Source of the DNA: Flagellimonas lutaonensis
Lineage (GTDB): Bacteria; Bacteroidota; Bacteroidia; Flavobacteriales; Flavobacteriaceae
Length of the DNA stretch: 64,000 nt
NCBI RefSeq assembly: GCF_000963865.1
Contig: NZ_CP011071.1
Location: forward strand, 62,001-126,000
Direction of reading: 5' to 3'
Part shown: positions 51,901 through 60,500 of the stretch, one piece after another
Layout of the letters: the number at the start of each line of letters is the position of its first letter
How positions within the stretch are numbered: position 1 is the stretch's first letter
Position numbers and translations under genes: made by a program
Notes under the pieces: model-generated
The model's database searches: none
What the model saw: the letters and a program-made list of their open reading frames with translations, nothing else
Told to the model about the DNA's origin: nothing

Positions 51901-52333
51901 AATCAGCCTCTGGGGTACCATTCGGATGGCTCAAAAACTGGCCCCCGACCAATTTCGTGTACCAGCCCCAGTCGTATTCGGTGTCGGTTGCGGCATGGAT
52001 GCCCACAAAACCCCCACCGGCCTGAATATAGCGCTCAAAGGCAGCCTCTTGCCTATGGTCAAGAACATTGCCCGTGGTACTTAAAAAGATAATGGCCGAA
52101 TACTGTTTCAGTGTTTCATCGGTAAATGCTTCGGCGTTTCTGGTCGTATCGACCTCAAACCCGTTTTCGGTACCCAATTTTTGGATGGCAGCAATACCTG
52201 TGGGGATGGAAGCATGTTCAAAACCCATGGTTTTTGAAAAAACCAATACTCTTGGGTTGCCCTCCTTTTTTTTCTCACAACTGGCCAAAGACGATACAAG
52301 TAATACGGATAAAAGAAATGTGATTTTTTTCAT
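48932..52333 (-). CDS. Large lipoprotein: ThuA, PQQ sugar dehydrogenase-like propeller, PKD, cytochrome c, C-terminal CBM-like
   Basis: A 1133-residue lipoprotein (lipobox SLASC). Domains in order: ThuA-like (about 29-245; VLVFSKTMGFEHAS, GGFVGIHAATDTEYDW, HPMSWYHEFDGGRSFYTAAGH); soluble glucose dehydrogenase-like propeller (about 265-650; HTGGSIAFGGDGLLYLSTGDN, GHRNPYRISVDPKNGYLYWGDVG); PKD (about 690-780; SYVWDFGNGET, HIYSEPGEYKVSVAV); class I cytochrome c with heme motif CKACH (about 877-881) and distal Met in MMPAHP; and a C-terminal beta-rich, carbohydrate-binding-like domain. It probably oxidises or binds a sugar at the cell surface and passes electrons through its own heme; substrate unknown. 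Confidence 0.9.
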   Translation of the reverse strand: MKKITFLLSVLLVSSLASCEKKKEGNPRVLVFSKTMGFEHASIPTGIAAIQKLGTENGFEVDTTRNAEAFTDETLKQYSAIIFLSTTGNVLDHRQEAAFERYIQAGGGFVGIHAATDTEYDWGWYTKLVGGQFLSHPNGTPEADFIIKDKNFPATEFFTDTVWHRTDELYNFKKLNPDVNVLITVDESTYEGGENGDFHPMSWYHEFDGGRSFYTAAGHTDESFSEELFLKHVLGGIQYAIGKNLELDYGKATSQIPPDADRFTKKVLVEGEFFEPTEMAVLPNNDVLIAQRRGEIMLYSNETQELKQVAFLDVYHKTLNTPGVNAEEGLMGLQKDPDYANNHWIYAYYAPTGDKWVNRLSRFKYKDGVFDLDSEQVILEVESQREICCHTGGSIAFGGDGLLYLSTGDNSTPFDEPNAPYVNKGYAPLNDLPGKEQYDARRSSGNTNDLRGKILRIKVNEDGSYDIPKGNLFPQGTEKTRPEIYTMGHRNPYRISVDPKNGYLYWGDVGPDAGEDDLANRGPRGYDEVGQARQAGNYGWPLFIADNKAYLDYDYATGESGAAFDPEKPINDSRNNTGLRELPPAQPAMIFYPYAPTQDFPQVGTGGRNAMAGPVYYSDFYEGENKLPDYYDGKVMIYEWMRGWMMAVTLFEDGTLNKMEPFAPDVKVNNLIDMEISDDGRIYLLEYGSGWFTQNEDSGLSYIEYNGGNRPPLIDSFIVDKTSGRLPLEVTATVQAHDREKDAISYVWDFGNGETKETSENSIQHIYSEPGEYKVSVAVKDSKGASQKSNLVRITAGNSRPVVSIDLKGGNSSFFIAGAPIEYEVRVEDPDGTEINTENIFVSVDYLEGMDQVNMSMGHQKVSAAVTGKALTQSMDCKACHKEREGSIGPNYLEIAEKYKDQEDAMAYLQKKIAEGGSGVWGEVMMPAHPNITQDETRQIAQYIQSLVADQASKKSLPPFGKIVPQPTQGSKVLVLTASYTDEGQGSVTPLTGTTSAYLQSSTVGFSKNTKADGMSYVKFGGMDLLVLPEDESWFALENIDLTGVKNVMLTLGWQAPPTASITFELRKDSPDGALLGSGTMTAPAVPQPGGMLMINLDNAVNDTVDELYFVYKPAEGENRGPAPVALVNATFN

Positions 52334-52441
52334 AAGTCAAGTATAGCCTGCTTTTTGGCCAAAAACAAGTAATATTTTTTCAATTTCTTCAGCAATTATT
52401 TCATATTCGTTATTTTGAAGACATTTAACATCTTCTTGCAA

Positions 52442-53020
52442 ATGGAAAAAATCAGGGAATACTATTTCAAAGAAACCAATGAATGGCGGCATTGGCTTGA
52501 AAAGAACCACGGTTCACCCAACGGCATCTACCTGATTTTTTATAAGGTGGGGCATGAGATGGAAAGCATGCGTTGGGAAGAAGCGGTTAAAGTGGCTCTT
52601 TGCTATGGATGGATCGACAGCACCGTAAAAAGTCTTGGCAATGGCAAACGCCGTCAATACTTTTGCCCAAGAAAACCCAAAAGTGTTTGGAGCAGGGTCA
52701 ACAAAGAACACATAAAGGAGCTCTCAGCGGCAGGACTCATGCACGAGAGCGGACTGAGGGCCATCGAAATTGCCAAACAAAACGGTTCTTGGCATGCATT
52801 GGACGATGTGGAGAACGGTGTGGTGCCCAACGACCTGCAAAAGGCCTTCGACCAAAACAAGCGGGCATTCGAAAACTTTCAGAATTTTACCAAAGGGCAG
52901 CGCAAAAGCTATCTCTATTGGCTCAAACAGGCAAAGCGAAAAGAGACCCGTCAGAAAAGGATAGACCAAATCATCAACTCTTGTGAACAAGGTATCAAAT
53001 ACCTAAACGGCAGAAGTTGA
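52442..53020 (+). CDS. YdeI/OmpD-associated family protein
   Basis: A 192-residue soluble protein of the YdeI family. Matching segments are WRHWLEKNHGSPNGIYLIFYKVG, MRWEEAVKVALCYGWIDSTVKSL, and YFCPRKPKSVWSRVNKEHIKEL, with the basic C-terminal region FTKGQRKSYLYWLKQAKRKETRQKRIDQII. Some members are reported to affect peptide resistance, but the biochemistry is unknown. The open frame begins at TTG 52415; ATG 52442 (MEKIREYYF) gives the usual family start. It stands between two genes on the opposite strand, with no operon partners. Confidence 0.88.
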   Translation: MEKIREYYFKETNEWRHWLEKNHGSPNGIYLIFYKVGHEMESMRWEEAVKVALCYGWIDSTVKSLGNGKRRQYFCPRKPKSVWSRVNKEHIKELSAAGLMHESGLRAIEIAKQNGSWHALDDVENGVVPNDLQKAFDQNKRAFENFQNFTKGQRKSYLYWLKQAKRKETRQKRIDQIINSCEQGIKYLNGRS

Positions 53021-53041
53021 TGAACTATCCAGAATGGAAGC

Positions 53042-54313
53042 TTAATTCTTGTACATCCGATGATAGACCATCGCCGATACCCCACCGACAAAGGAAAAAA
53101 CCGCAAGCATTACAAACACATGTTGGTGGCCAACTTCGCCTGGGTTGGCATCCAGAAGATAGCCATAGGCCGGACCCGCAAAAATATCAGGGGTATACCC
53201 AATTATAGAAATTAGCCCTACTGCAGTACCGGTCAATGCCAAGGGAATTCTACCCTGACGCATCACGGCAAAATACAGGGCCCTCGCGGCATATATGCCA
53301 GTGGCCACGATCATAACCGATAAAAAGAACAACAACCAGGTATTGGGGGCAATGATGCCCGAAGCGAACAGCAACGACCCGATAATGGCCATAAAAAAGC
53401 TTGCCATCAACCAAAAGGTAATTTTCGACCTATCGGCAATGATACCCACCAGCACTCCTACCACAGGCCTAATGAACAACAAAACGGTGCCCACTTGTGC
53501 CGACTGAACCTCATCGTACAACATCACCTCTTTGGCGTAGAGAGAAAACACGTCTGTAATCTTATAGCCCACATAGGCGCATAGAATAATGACCATCAAT
53601 AGCCAGACCGAAGGCAGTTTCAGTACTTGGGCTATCTCTTCTTTTGATATTTTGGGCAGTAGTATTTCCTGTTCCTTGACACCTGATTTCATAAAGAACC
53701 AGACCAAAACGCCGATAATGCTTATAATGGTTGCCGATACGTAGATGACGTAGGTGAATGCTTCCTTTCGTTCAAAAAGTTCGGCCGTATGAATTTGTCC
53801 TGCAATGAAAAGCGAAAAAATCAGCACCCCTAATAGTCCGAACAAGGCGCCCGTAAGCCCTCTCCCCCCATCCAAGAAACCAAAGGCCTTCCCCTGTGAG
53901 GTGTCACCTCCCCAAACCCTGGTGGCCTTTATCATGGGTGCCCAAAAGAGAAAAATTGTCGTAAAGCCCCAGTAGCCATATAGTACTTGAAGTGTTCCAA
54001 ACGTAGGGTACGCCGCAAACAACAATCCGCCCAGAGCGGTCATCCACAGAGCTACCGCCATCAATTTTCGTGGCGGATACTTATCGGCCAAAGGCCCACC
54101 GAAAAGGTATGAGACCAAGGCCACAATGCCGTAAACAGAAAAACAGAGCCCCAGTTCGGTGTTATCGACTCCAAACACGTCCAACACCGTGGGACGAAAC
54201 ACCCGCGGCAGCACAAAAGGCAGTATGAAGACCGCTTCGCCGGCCAAAATAAGTAAGAGCAAATAGTACCAAGGCGCTCGTGTTTCTTTTTTTGGGTCTA
54301 TGTGGTCGGGCAT
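53042..54313 (-). CDS. MFS transporter
   Basis: A 423-residue major facilitator protein with about twelve hydrophobic helices. The loop between helices 2 and 3 reads GGPLADKYPPRKLM, the MFS motif (GxLaDrxGrkk). The N-terminal segment PWYYLLLLILAGEAVFILPFVLPRVFRPTV and GFLDGGRGLTGALFGLLG fit a sugar-phosphate/organic-anion-like subgroup, but the substrate is not clear. ATG 54313 (MPDHIDPKKE) is chosen over an upstream TTG at 54322. A TACATTTG box stands 6 nt before this ATG. It is divergent from an amidohydrolase gene, and both may act on the same substrate class. Confidence 0.9.
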   Translation of the reverse strand: MPDHIDPKKETRAPWYYLLLLILAGEAVFILPFVLPRVFRPTVLDVFGVDNTELGLCFSVYGIVALVSYLFGGPLADKYPPRKLMAVALWMTALGGLLFAAYPTFGTLQVLYGYWGFTTIFLFWAPMIKATRVWGGDTSQGKAFGFLDGGRGLTGALFGLLGVLIFSLFIAGQIHTAELFERKEAFTYVIYVSATIISIIGVLVWFFMKSGVKEQEILLPKISKEEIAQVLKLPSVWLLMVIILCAYVGYKITDVFSLYAKEVMLYDEVQSAQVGTVLLFIRPVVGVLVGIIADRSKITFWLMASFFMAIIGSLLFASGIIAPNTWLLFFLSVMIVATGIYAARALYFAVMRQGRIPLALTGTAVGLISIIGYTPDIFAGPAYGYLLDANPGEVGHQHVFVMLAVFSFVGGVSAMVYHRMYKN

Positions 54314-54319
54314 GTATGC

Positions 54320-54327
54320 CAAATGTA
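54320..54327 (-). promoter_or_regulatory. -7 box TACATTTG immediately before the MFS gene start
   Basis: The complement of 54320-54327 is TACATTTG, an exact TAnnTTTG match, ending 6 nt before the ATG at 54313. The message may be leaderless. Confidence 0.45.
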
Positions 54328-54373
54328 CATAAATCTAGATTGTCCCGTCTCATCGCGAACAGTGCCCTACAAC

Positions 54374-54388
54374 TTTTCGCTATCTTTA
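54374..54388 (+). promoter_or_regulatory. Promoter block TTTTCGCTATCTTTA before amidohydrolase 1
   Basis: The block ends in TATCTTTA (54381-54388), a -7-like box, 23 nt before the ATG at 54412. The same 15 bases occur at 57414-57428, before another amidohydrolase gene. Confidence 0.55.
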
Positions 54389-54411
54389 AGTATTCTCTCA
54401 ATTCAACCGCC

Positions 54412-55779
54412 ATGAAAAATGTACGGTACATTCTAATTGCATTGTTGTTTGCGGCATGCCAAGCACAGGAAAAAATCAGCGAGACGGCCCTACTCATCTC
54501 CAATGTCAGCATTGTTGATGTGACAACAGGAGAAGTGCTTCAAAACCGGCAAGTGGTCATCGATTCTGGAAAAATTAAGTCCATCACTGAATCCCTTGAA
54601 AACACCAGTGCCTACACCCAAAAAATTGACGGCTCTGGCAAATACCTACTGCCCGGTCTTGCTGAGATGCATGCCCATATTCCGCAGCCCCCAACGCCCC
54701 AAGAACGGATAGACGATGTTCTTTTTCTATATCTCTCGAACGGTATCACCACCATTCGCGGTATGCTCGGACATCCTTCACATTTGGTGCTTAGCGACAA
54801 GGCCGAGAATGGTTACATAGTGAGTCCGCGTATATTTACCTCAAGCCCCTCGCTAAATGGAAATTCGGTCACCTCAAAAGAAGAGGCCAAAGCAAAAGTG
54901 ACCGCTTACAAAGAAGATGGTTATGATTTCTTGAAAATCCACCCTGGTATCCAGTTGGAGGTTTTTGACCAGTTAGTAGAAACAGCTAACAACGTGGATA
55001 TTGAATTTGCTGGCCACGTGCCTGTGGATGTTGGCATTCACCATGCACTGAATAGCGGCTATGCCTCCATTGACCATGTCGATGGCTTTTTGGAGGGATT
55101 GGTGCCCGGATCAGCCGATGTAGACCCTAACGAAAATGGATTCTTTGGCTATAACTTTACGCCTTTGGCCGACACCACCAAAATCGATGAATTGGTACAA
55201 TTGGCAAAAGAAAATGAAGTATGGATCGTGCCCACGCAAAGCCTTTTCACCAAATGGTTTGCCCCTACCGATGTCGATTCACTGTTGGCCCTTCCTGAGA
55301 TGAAGTACATGCCGACCGAGACCTTGGCCAATTGGCGACGTGTCAAAGAGCAGTTCATGGCCGACCCCAATTTTAAGGAAAACCAGTGGAGGCATTTTGA
55401 TGCCATTCGCAGACAACTCATCAAAAAACTGAATGAAAACGGTCATGGCATGCTGTTGGGGTCTGATGCACCACAACTCTTCAACGTACCGGGTTTTTCG
55501 ATACACCACGAGATGCGCAACATGGCCGATGCGGGCATGACGAATCTGGATATCATCCAATCGGGTACCATAAACCCCGCTATTTTCTTTGGAATGGAAG
55601 ATGTTTTCGGACAAGTAAAGGAAGGCTTGGAGGCCGACCTGATTCTCTTGGAAGAAAATCCTTTGGAAGATTTAGATGCTTTCAAACAGTTATCAGGGGT
55701 CTTTCGGCAGGGCAACTGGTATTCGAAATCTGAGATTGACAATCGTTTGATGGATATCTCCAAAAATAACCAACAATGA
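54412..55779 (+). CDS. Exported amidohydrolase (lipoprotein)
   Basis: A 455-residue amidohydrolase with a lipoprotein signal (LLFAACQ). Metal ligands of the TIM-barrel are visible: LPGLAEMHAHIP (HxH), DFLKIHPG (Lys), EFAGHVPVD (His), SIDHVDGFLEG (His) and LLGSDAPQLF (Asp). C-terminal beta segment ADLILLEENPLEDLDAFKQLSG closes the small domain. It probably hydrolyses a dipeptide or cyclic amide outside the inner membrane, similar to the prolidase-like members. The open frame extends to 54280, but ATG 54412 gives the signal peptide. It overlaps the next gene by 4 bp. Confidence 0.92.
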   Translation: MKNVRYILIALLFAACQAQEKISETALLISNVSIVDVTTGEVLQNRQVVIDSGKIKSITESLENTSAYTQKIDGSGKYLLPGLAEMHAHIPQPPTPQERIDDVLFLYLSNGITTIRGMLGHPSHLVLSDKAENGYIVSPRIFTSSPSLNGNSVTSKEEAKAKVTAYKEDGYDFLKIHPGIQLEVFDQLVETANNVDIEFAGHVPVDVGIHHALNSGYASIDHVDGFLEGLVPGSADVDPNENGFFGYNFTPLADTTKIDELVQLAKENEVWIVPTQSLFTKWFAPTDVDSLLALPEMKYMPTETLANWRRVKEQFMADPNFKENQWRHFDAIRRQLIKKLNENGHGMLLGSDAPQLFNVPGFSIHHEMRNMADAGMTNLDIIQSGTINPAIFFGMEDVFGQVKEGLEADLILLEENPLEDLDAFKQLSGVFRQGNWYSKSEIDNRLMDISKNNQQ

Positions 55780-56741
55780 AAAGAAATACCTTTTTACAAC
55801 ATTTGGGGCTACTGTCTATGGGTGGAACCCTACTGCCCCATAGCATGTTCGGACAATTGAACGCAGAGCCAAAACTATTGGAGGCCATTGGCATACAGCT
55901 TTTCTCACTACCCTTTCTTCTTGAAAAAGACTTCATACAAGCCATTGCAATGCTTTCGCGAATGGGCTACAAAGAAATAGAAATGTATGGCCCCTACCCT
56001 TTTAGTTCCGAGGCGGCTTACCAGCGATGGAATGCGGTAACCCCGCATTTGGGCTTTAGCGGCAGTGGTTATTTTGGCCTAAGCGAGAAAGAAGTAAAAG
56101 CGATTCTTGACGAACACGGTATAACCGTGCCTGCCATGCATACCGACTTGGTTACGCTCGAAAACCATGTGGTTGAACTTGATAAAGCAGCAAAAAGCAT
56201 CGGATTTAAATATATTGGGCTTCCGGCAATCCCAGATGAACGCCGAAAAACGCTTGACGATTACAAAGAAATGGCAGATACCTTCAATTCCATCGGCGAG
56301 CAGGCACAACAAGAAGGGCTTATGTTTTATTATCACAATCACGGTTACGGGCTCAATGAAATAGAAGGTCAAATCCCCTTTGAGGTTTTGATTGACAATA
56401 CCGACCCAGACCTTGTATTTTTAGAAATGGACCTCTTTTGGACCCTAGCCGGAAAGGCCAACCCTATTGACTATTTAAAAAAATATTCTGGTCGCTACCA
56501 TTTGATGCACGTAAAGGATATGAAAGAGCAAATAAGCTTTTCGGGCGATGGCGGTAATTCAAGTCAATGGATTGAACTTTTTCCAAATATGACCACGGTC
56601 GGTAATGGAGTAGTTGATTTCAATACCATCATTCCGATAGCAAAAGAAAATGGTGTAAAGCACTTTTTTGTAGAGCAAGATATGGTTCAAAACCCTGAGA
56701 TTGCACTTAAGAAAAGTTTTGATTACCTATCGTCGCTCTGA
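55776..56741 (+). CDS. Sugar phosphate isomerase/epimerase-like TIM-barrel protein, exported
   Basis: A 321-residue protein of the xylose isomerase-like (AP endonuclease 2) family with an N-terminal export signal ending MFGQL. Metal-site elements include VPAMHTDLVTL (His), FYYHNHGYGL (His-Asn-His), VFLEMDLFWTLAGKANP (Glu, Asp) and YHLMHVKDMKE (His, Asp), with a final FVEQD (Glu). Members isomerise or epimerise sugars. The start (ATGA) overlaps the amidohydrolase stop, so both are made together. Pairing of a hydrolase and an epimerase suggests breakdown of an exogenous compound; which one is unknown. Confidence 0.9.
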   Translation: MKRNTFLQHLGLLSMGGTLLPHSMFGQLNAEPKLLEAIGIQLFSLPFLLEKDFIQAIAMLSRMGYKEIEMYGPYPFSSEAAYQRWNAVTPHLGFSGSGYFGLSEKEVKAILDEHGITVPAMHTDLVTLENHVVELDKAAKSIGFKYIGLPAIPDERRKTLDDYKEMADTFNSIGEQAQQEGLMFYYHNHGYGLNEIEGQIPFEVLIDNTDPDLVFLEMDLFWTLAGKANPIDYLKKYSGRYHLMHVKDMKEQISFSGDGGNSSQWIELFPNMTTVGNGVVDFNTIIPIAKENGVKHFFVEQDMVQNPEIALKKSFDYLSSL

Positions 56742-56767
56742 GGAAGATCAAATAATCGACTAACTAG

Positions 56768-57298
56768 CTACACAGTTTTTTTGAGTTTAAAAACCTTAAC
56801 TATCGCCCTTGTTCCTTTATAAAAGATGAAGAAAAGTAAGGCCAAAATACTACCAAACAGTATGGGGATAATGGCCCCAAAAGTATAGGATGCGCCCAGC
56901 ACCCATCCTAAGAGATACTCCGATTTGTATAGCGGAAAAATAAAGGCAAGTATAAAAATCAACCCCATAATATAGTCCGTGACCTCAATTCCATGTACAA
57001 AACAGATGGATATGGTGACCGCGAACAGGAATCCACCAAAAAAACGCCACACTGAGGTTTTGAGACTTTCTTTATTATGGGGCGTTTCAATGCGCTTATG
57101 AACAGGGTACAGTAAGAACCACGTAAATATTGGTAAAGCAATACCGCCCCACCAATTGGGTATTCCGGGCATATCCTTATCGTGCAAGAGATAATGTGTG
57201 GGAATGCCCCCATGAAAATGGTCCCATAGAATATGGCCCCAAACCAAAAGGGTCACGACAGTGGTAATACCTATTCGAAGGTTTCTAGAAAGTTTCAT
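56768..57298 (-). CDS. Polytopic membrane protein of unknown function
   Basis: A 176-residue protein with about five hydrophobic helices. It begins MKLSRNLRIGITTVVTLLVWGHILWDHFHGGIPTHYLLHD, with a conserved-looking His-rich loop WDHFHGGIPTHYLLHDKDMPG after the first helix, and ends with basic residues (GTRAIVKVFKLKKTV). I do not recognise the family. The frame is open back to an ATG at 57376, but the extra residues (MPHRCSLVTNESARRL) look non-coding, so ATG 57298 is preferred. It is convergent with the epimerase gene. Confidence 0.75.
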   Translation of the reverse strand: MKLSRNLRIGITTVVTLLVWGHILWDHFHGGIPTHYLLHDKDMPGIPNWWGGIALPIFTWFLLYPVHKRIETPHNKESLKTSVWRFFGGFLFAVTISICFVHGIEVTDYIMGLIFILAFIFPLYKSEYLLGWVLGASYTFGAIIPILFGSILALLFFIFYKGTRAIVKVFKLKKTV

Positions 57299-57413
57299 GT
57301 TGGTGGTTATTTGCGGTTTCTCAACTATGAGACGCCGTGCCGATTCATTTGTTACAAGGCTGCACCGATGTGGCATACCACTCTTAACAACCCTTTAAGA
57401 AATCGACATGGGG

Positions 57414-57428
57414 TTTTCGCTATCTTTA
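57414..57428 (+). promoter_or_regulatory. Promoter block TTTTCGCTATCTTTA before amidohydrolase 2
   Basis: Identical over 15 bases to the block at 54374-54388. The -7-like box TATCTTTA (57421-57428) would give a leader of about 118 nt before the ATG at 57553. Confidence 0.5.
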
Positions 57429-57552
57429 GGCAGCTAATTCCCAAAGAGAACAGACACTGGATTTTCGATGTTGTAAAAGGGCCCAAACTAAATTACCCTA
57501 GCCCCAAAAACACACCGCTGGTTTCTTGCCTCTATAGATAACTGACTGAACA

Positions 57553-60500
57553 ATGAAAAAAGTACTTTCCCTGGTGGTGCTTATGGCATCACTTACCCTA
57601 TTTGCACAAGAAAAAAAAGAAGAAAAAAAGTGGGATGTGGCAAATCCCGGCCATGATTTCAACTACCAAGACCACACCTTTACCACCGATGAGGGCACCT
57701 GGATGAACCTTGATGTGAGTCCGGACGGAAAAACAGTTGTCTTTGATCTGCTCGGCGATATCTATAAAATGCCCATAACCGGCGGAAAAGCCACACCTCT
57801 TCGTGCTGGAATTCCGTTTGAGATACAACCACGGTTTAGCCCTGATGGAACAAAAATTTCATTTACCAGCGATGCCGGTGGTGGCGACAATATTTGGGTG
57901 ATGGATGCTGACGGCAACAATCCCGAACAAATCACCAATGAGGATTTCAGGTTATTGAACAACGCCTATTGGATGCCCGATGGACACTATTTAGTGGCCA
58001 GAAAACACTTCACGTCACAACGTTCTTTGGGTGCCGGCGAAATGTGGCAGTATCATATTACAGGGGGTAGCGGCCTGCAATTGACCAAGCGCAAAAATGA
58101 CCAACAAGATGTGAACGAACCCTGTATCTCGCCCGATGGAAGATACCTTTACTATAGTGAAGATGTGTATCCCGGGGGCTTCTTTCAATACAACAAAGAC
58201 CCCAACAAGCAGATTTACGTGATCAAACGATATGATTTCGAAACCGGAGAAACAGAGACCATCACCGGAGGACCGGGTGGTGCTGCCCGACCCCAAGTTT
58301 CAAGAGATGGTAAATTATTGGCCTTTGTGAAAAGGGTGCGCACCAAGACGGTTTTGTACCTGCATGATTTGGAAACCGGCGAAGAGTGGCCCCTATTTGA
58401 TGACCTCAACAAAGACCAGCAAGAAGCTTGGGCCATTTTTGGGGTGTACCCAAATTTCAGTTGGATGCCCAACAACCGAGAAATCGTTTTTTGGAACAAG
58501 GGGAAAATCTACAAGGCCGACGTCCATTCATTGGCCGTGGGCAACATTCCCTTTACGGTCGATGCCAACATTAAGATTGCTGAAACCCTCCGGGTCGATT
58601 CTCCAGTGGCTCCCGACCAATTTACGGCCAAGGTAATTCGCCACGCCATTACCTCACCAGATCAGAAGACTTTGGTCTTCAACGCACTCGGAAAAATCTG
58701 GAGCAAGCGCCTGCCCAATGGCGTACCCAAACGGTTGACCAATGGTACCGATTTCGAATCGGAACCTGCCTTTTCACCTGACGGCAAAACCATTGTGTTC
58801 GTCACTTGGAACGATGAGCAATTAGGGGCAATCCATAAAATTTCGGCCAATGGGGGCACTTCTACCAAGCTGACCACCGAAAAAGGCATTTACCGCACCC
58901 CGGCCTTTAGTCCAGACGGGCAACTGATAACCTATCGCAAAGAACCCGGTAACAATGACCAAGGCAGGAGTTTTTCCAAAAAAACGGGGCTCTACACCAT
59001 GGGTGCTGACGGTTCAGGGGTAAAGTGGGTTTTGGAAGAAGGAGAATATCCCCTCTTTTCGGCAGATGGAAAACGTATTTTCTATCAAACCGGGGGCACC
59101 TATTTCGGCAATCTCACCAAAACGCTTAAATCGGCAAACCTCAACGGAAAAGACCAAAAAAGCCACATAAAGTCAAAATATGCCAATCGCTTGATTCCCA
59201 GTCCCGACAACAATTGGATTGCCTTTACCATTTTGCACAAGGCCTATGTGGCCCCTTTGGTACTAACGGGCAAGGAAGTCGATCTTGACAATAAGAGTAA
59301 ATACATACCAGTGGCACAAATTTCAAAAGATGCCGGCATCAACTTGCATTGGTCAAAAGACAGCCAAACAGTTTTCTGGACACTTGGGGATGAGTATTTT
59401 GCCAACGACATCAAAGACCGCTACACCTTCTTGCCCGGTTCGCCAAAAGAGCCTACCAAAATAGATAGTGTGGGCATGAAGGTGGGGCTCATCGCCAAAA
59501 CCGACAAACCTTCGGGGCGCATTGCTTTTACCAATGCCCGTATCATTACCATGGAAGGTGACGAGGTTATCGAAAACGGCACCATTGTCATCAACGAAAA
59601 CAAAATTGAATATCTGGGTACATCCGATGAGATCCATGTACCCTCCAATGCCAAGGTATATGATGTGTCGGGCAAAACCATTATGCCTGGCATCGTGGAT
59701 GCCCACGCCCACGTGGGCGGCTTCCGTTATGGCCTTACCACCCAAAAACATTGGCAGTTATATGCGAACTTGGCTTTTGGGGTAACCACGGCCCATGATC
59801 CCTCTGCCAATACCGAATCGATTTTTGCCATATCTGAACTCGTTAAAAATGGCGGCATGGTAGGACCGCGATTGTATTCCACGGGCATCATTCTTTATGG
59901 GGCCGACGGCGACTTTAAGGCAGTGATCAACAGTTTGGACGATGCGCGTTCGGCCATTCGAAGAACAAAGGCCTTTGGCGCAACATCGGTCAAAAGCTAT
60001 AACCAGCCCAGAAGAAACCAAAGCCAACAGGTAATGCAGGCTGCACGGGAACTGGGCATCAATGTAGTGCCCGAAGGTGGCTCTACCTTTTATCACAATA
60101 TGACGATGATCATGGACGGGCACACGGGTGTGGAACACAACATTCCCGTGGCACCGGTCTATAAAGACGTTTTGGAACTTTGGAAGACCAGCAACTCGGG
60201 CTACACTCCTACCCTTATTGTAAACTATGGGGGAATGAACGGTGAGTACTGGTTCTATCAAAAAGATAATGTTTGGGAAAACGAGCGTCTGCTAAAATAT
60301 ACCCCCAGAGGTTTGATAGATGCACGTGCGCGCCACCGAACCATGGTGCCCGATGAGGAGTATGAGAACGGCCATATTCTTGTTTCGAAAACCGCTACCG
60401 ATCTGGCCAATGCGGGCGTACGGGTTAATTTGGGTGCCCACGGCCAATTGCAGGGTCTTGGTGCCCATTGGGAGCTTTGGCTGTTGCACCAAGGCGGCAT

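Noticed and set aside
48932-52333. ThuA domain taken as evidence for trehalose use linked to the GH15/trehalose genes at 40-44 kb
   Set aside because: ThuA-like domains occur in many Bacteroidota lipoproteins with no trehalose link, and the gene is in a separate, convergent unit behind two peptidase genes.
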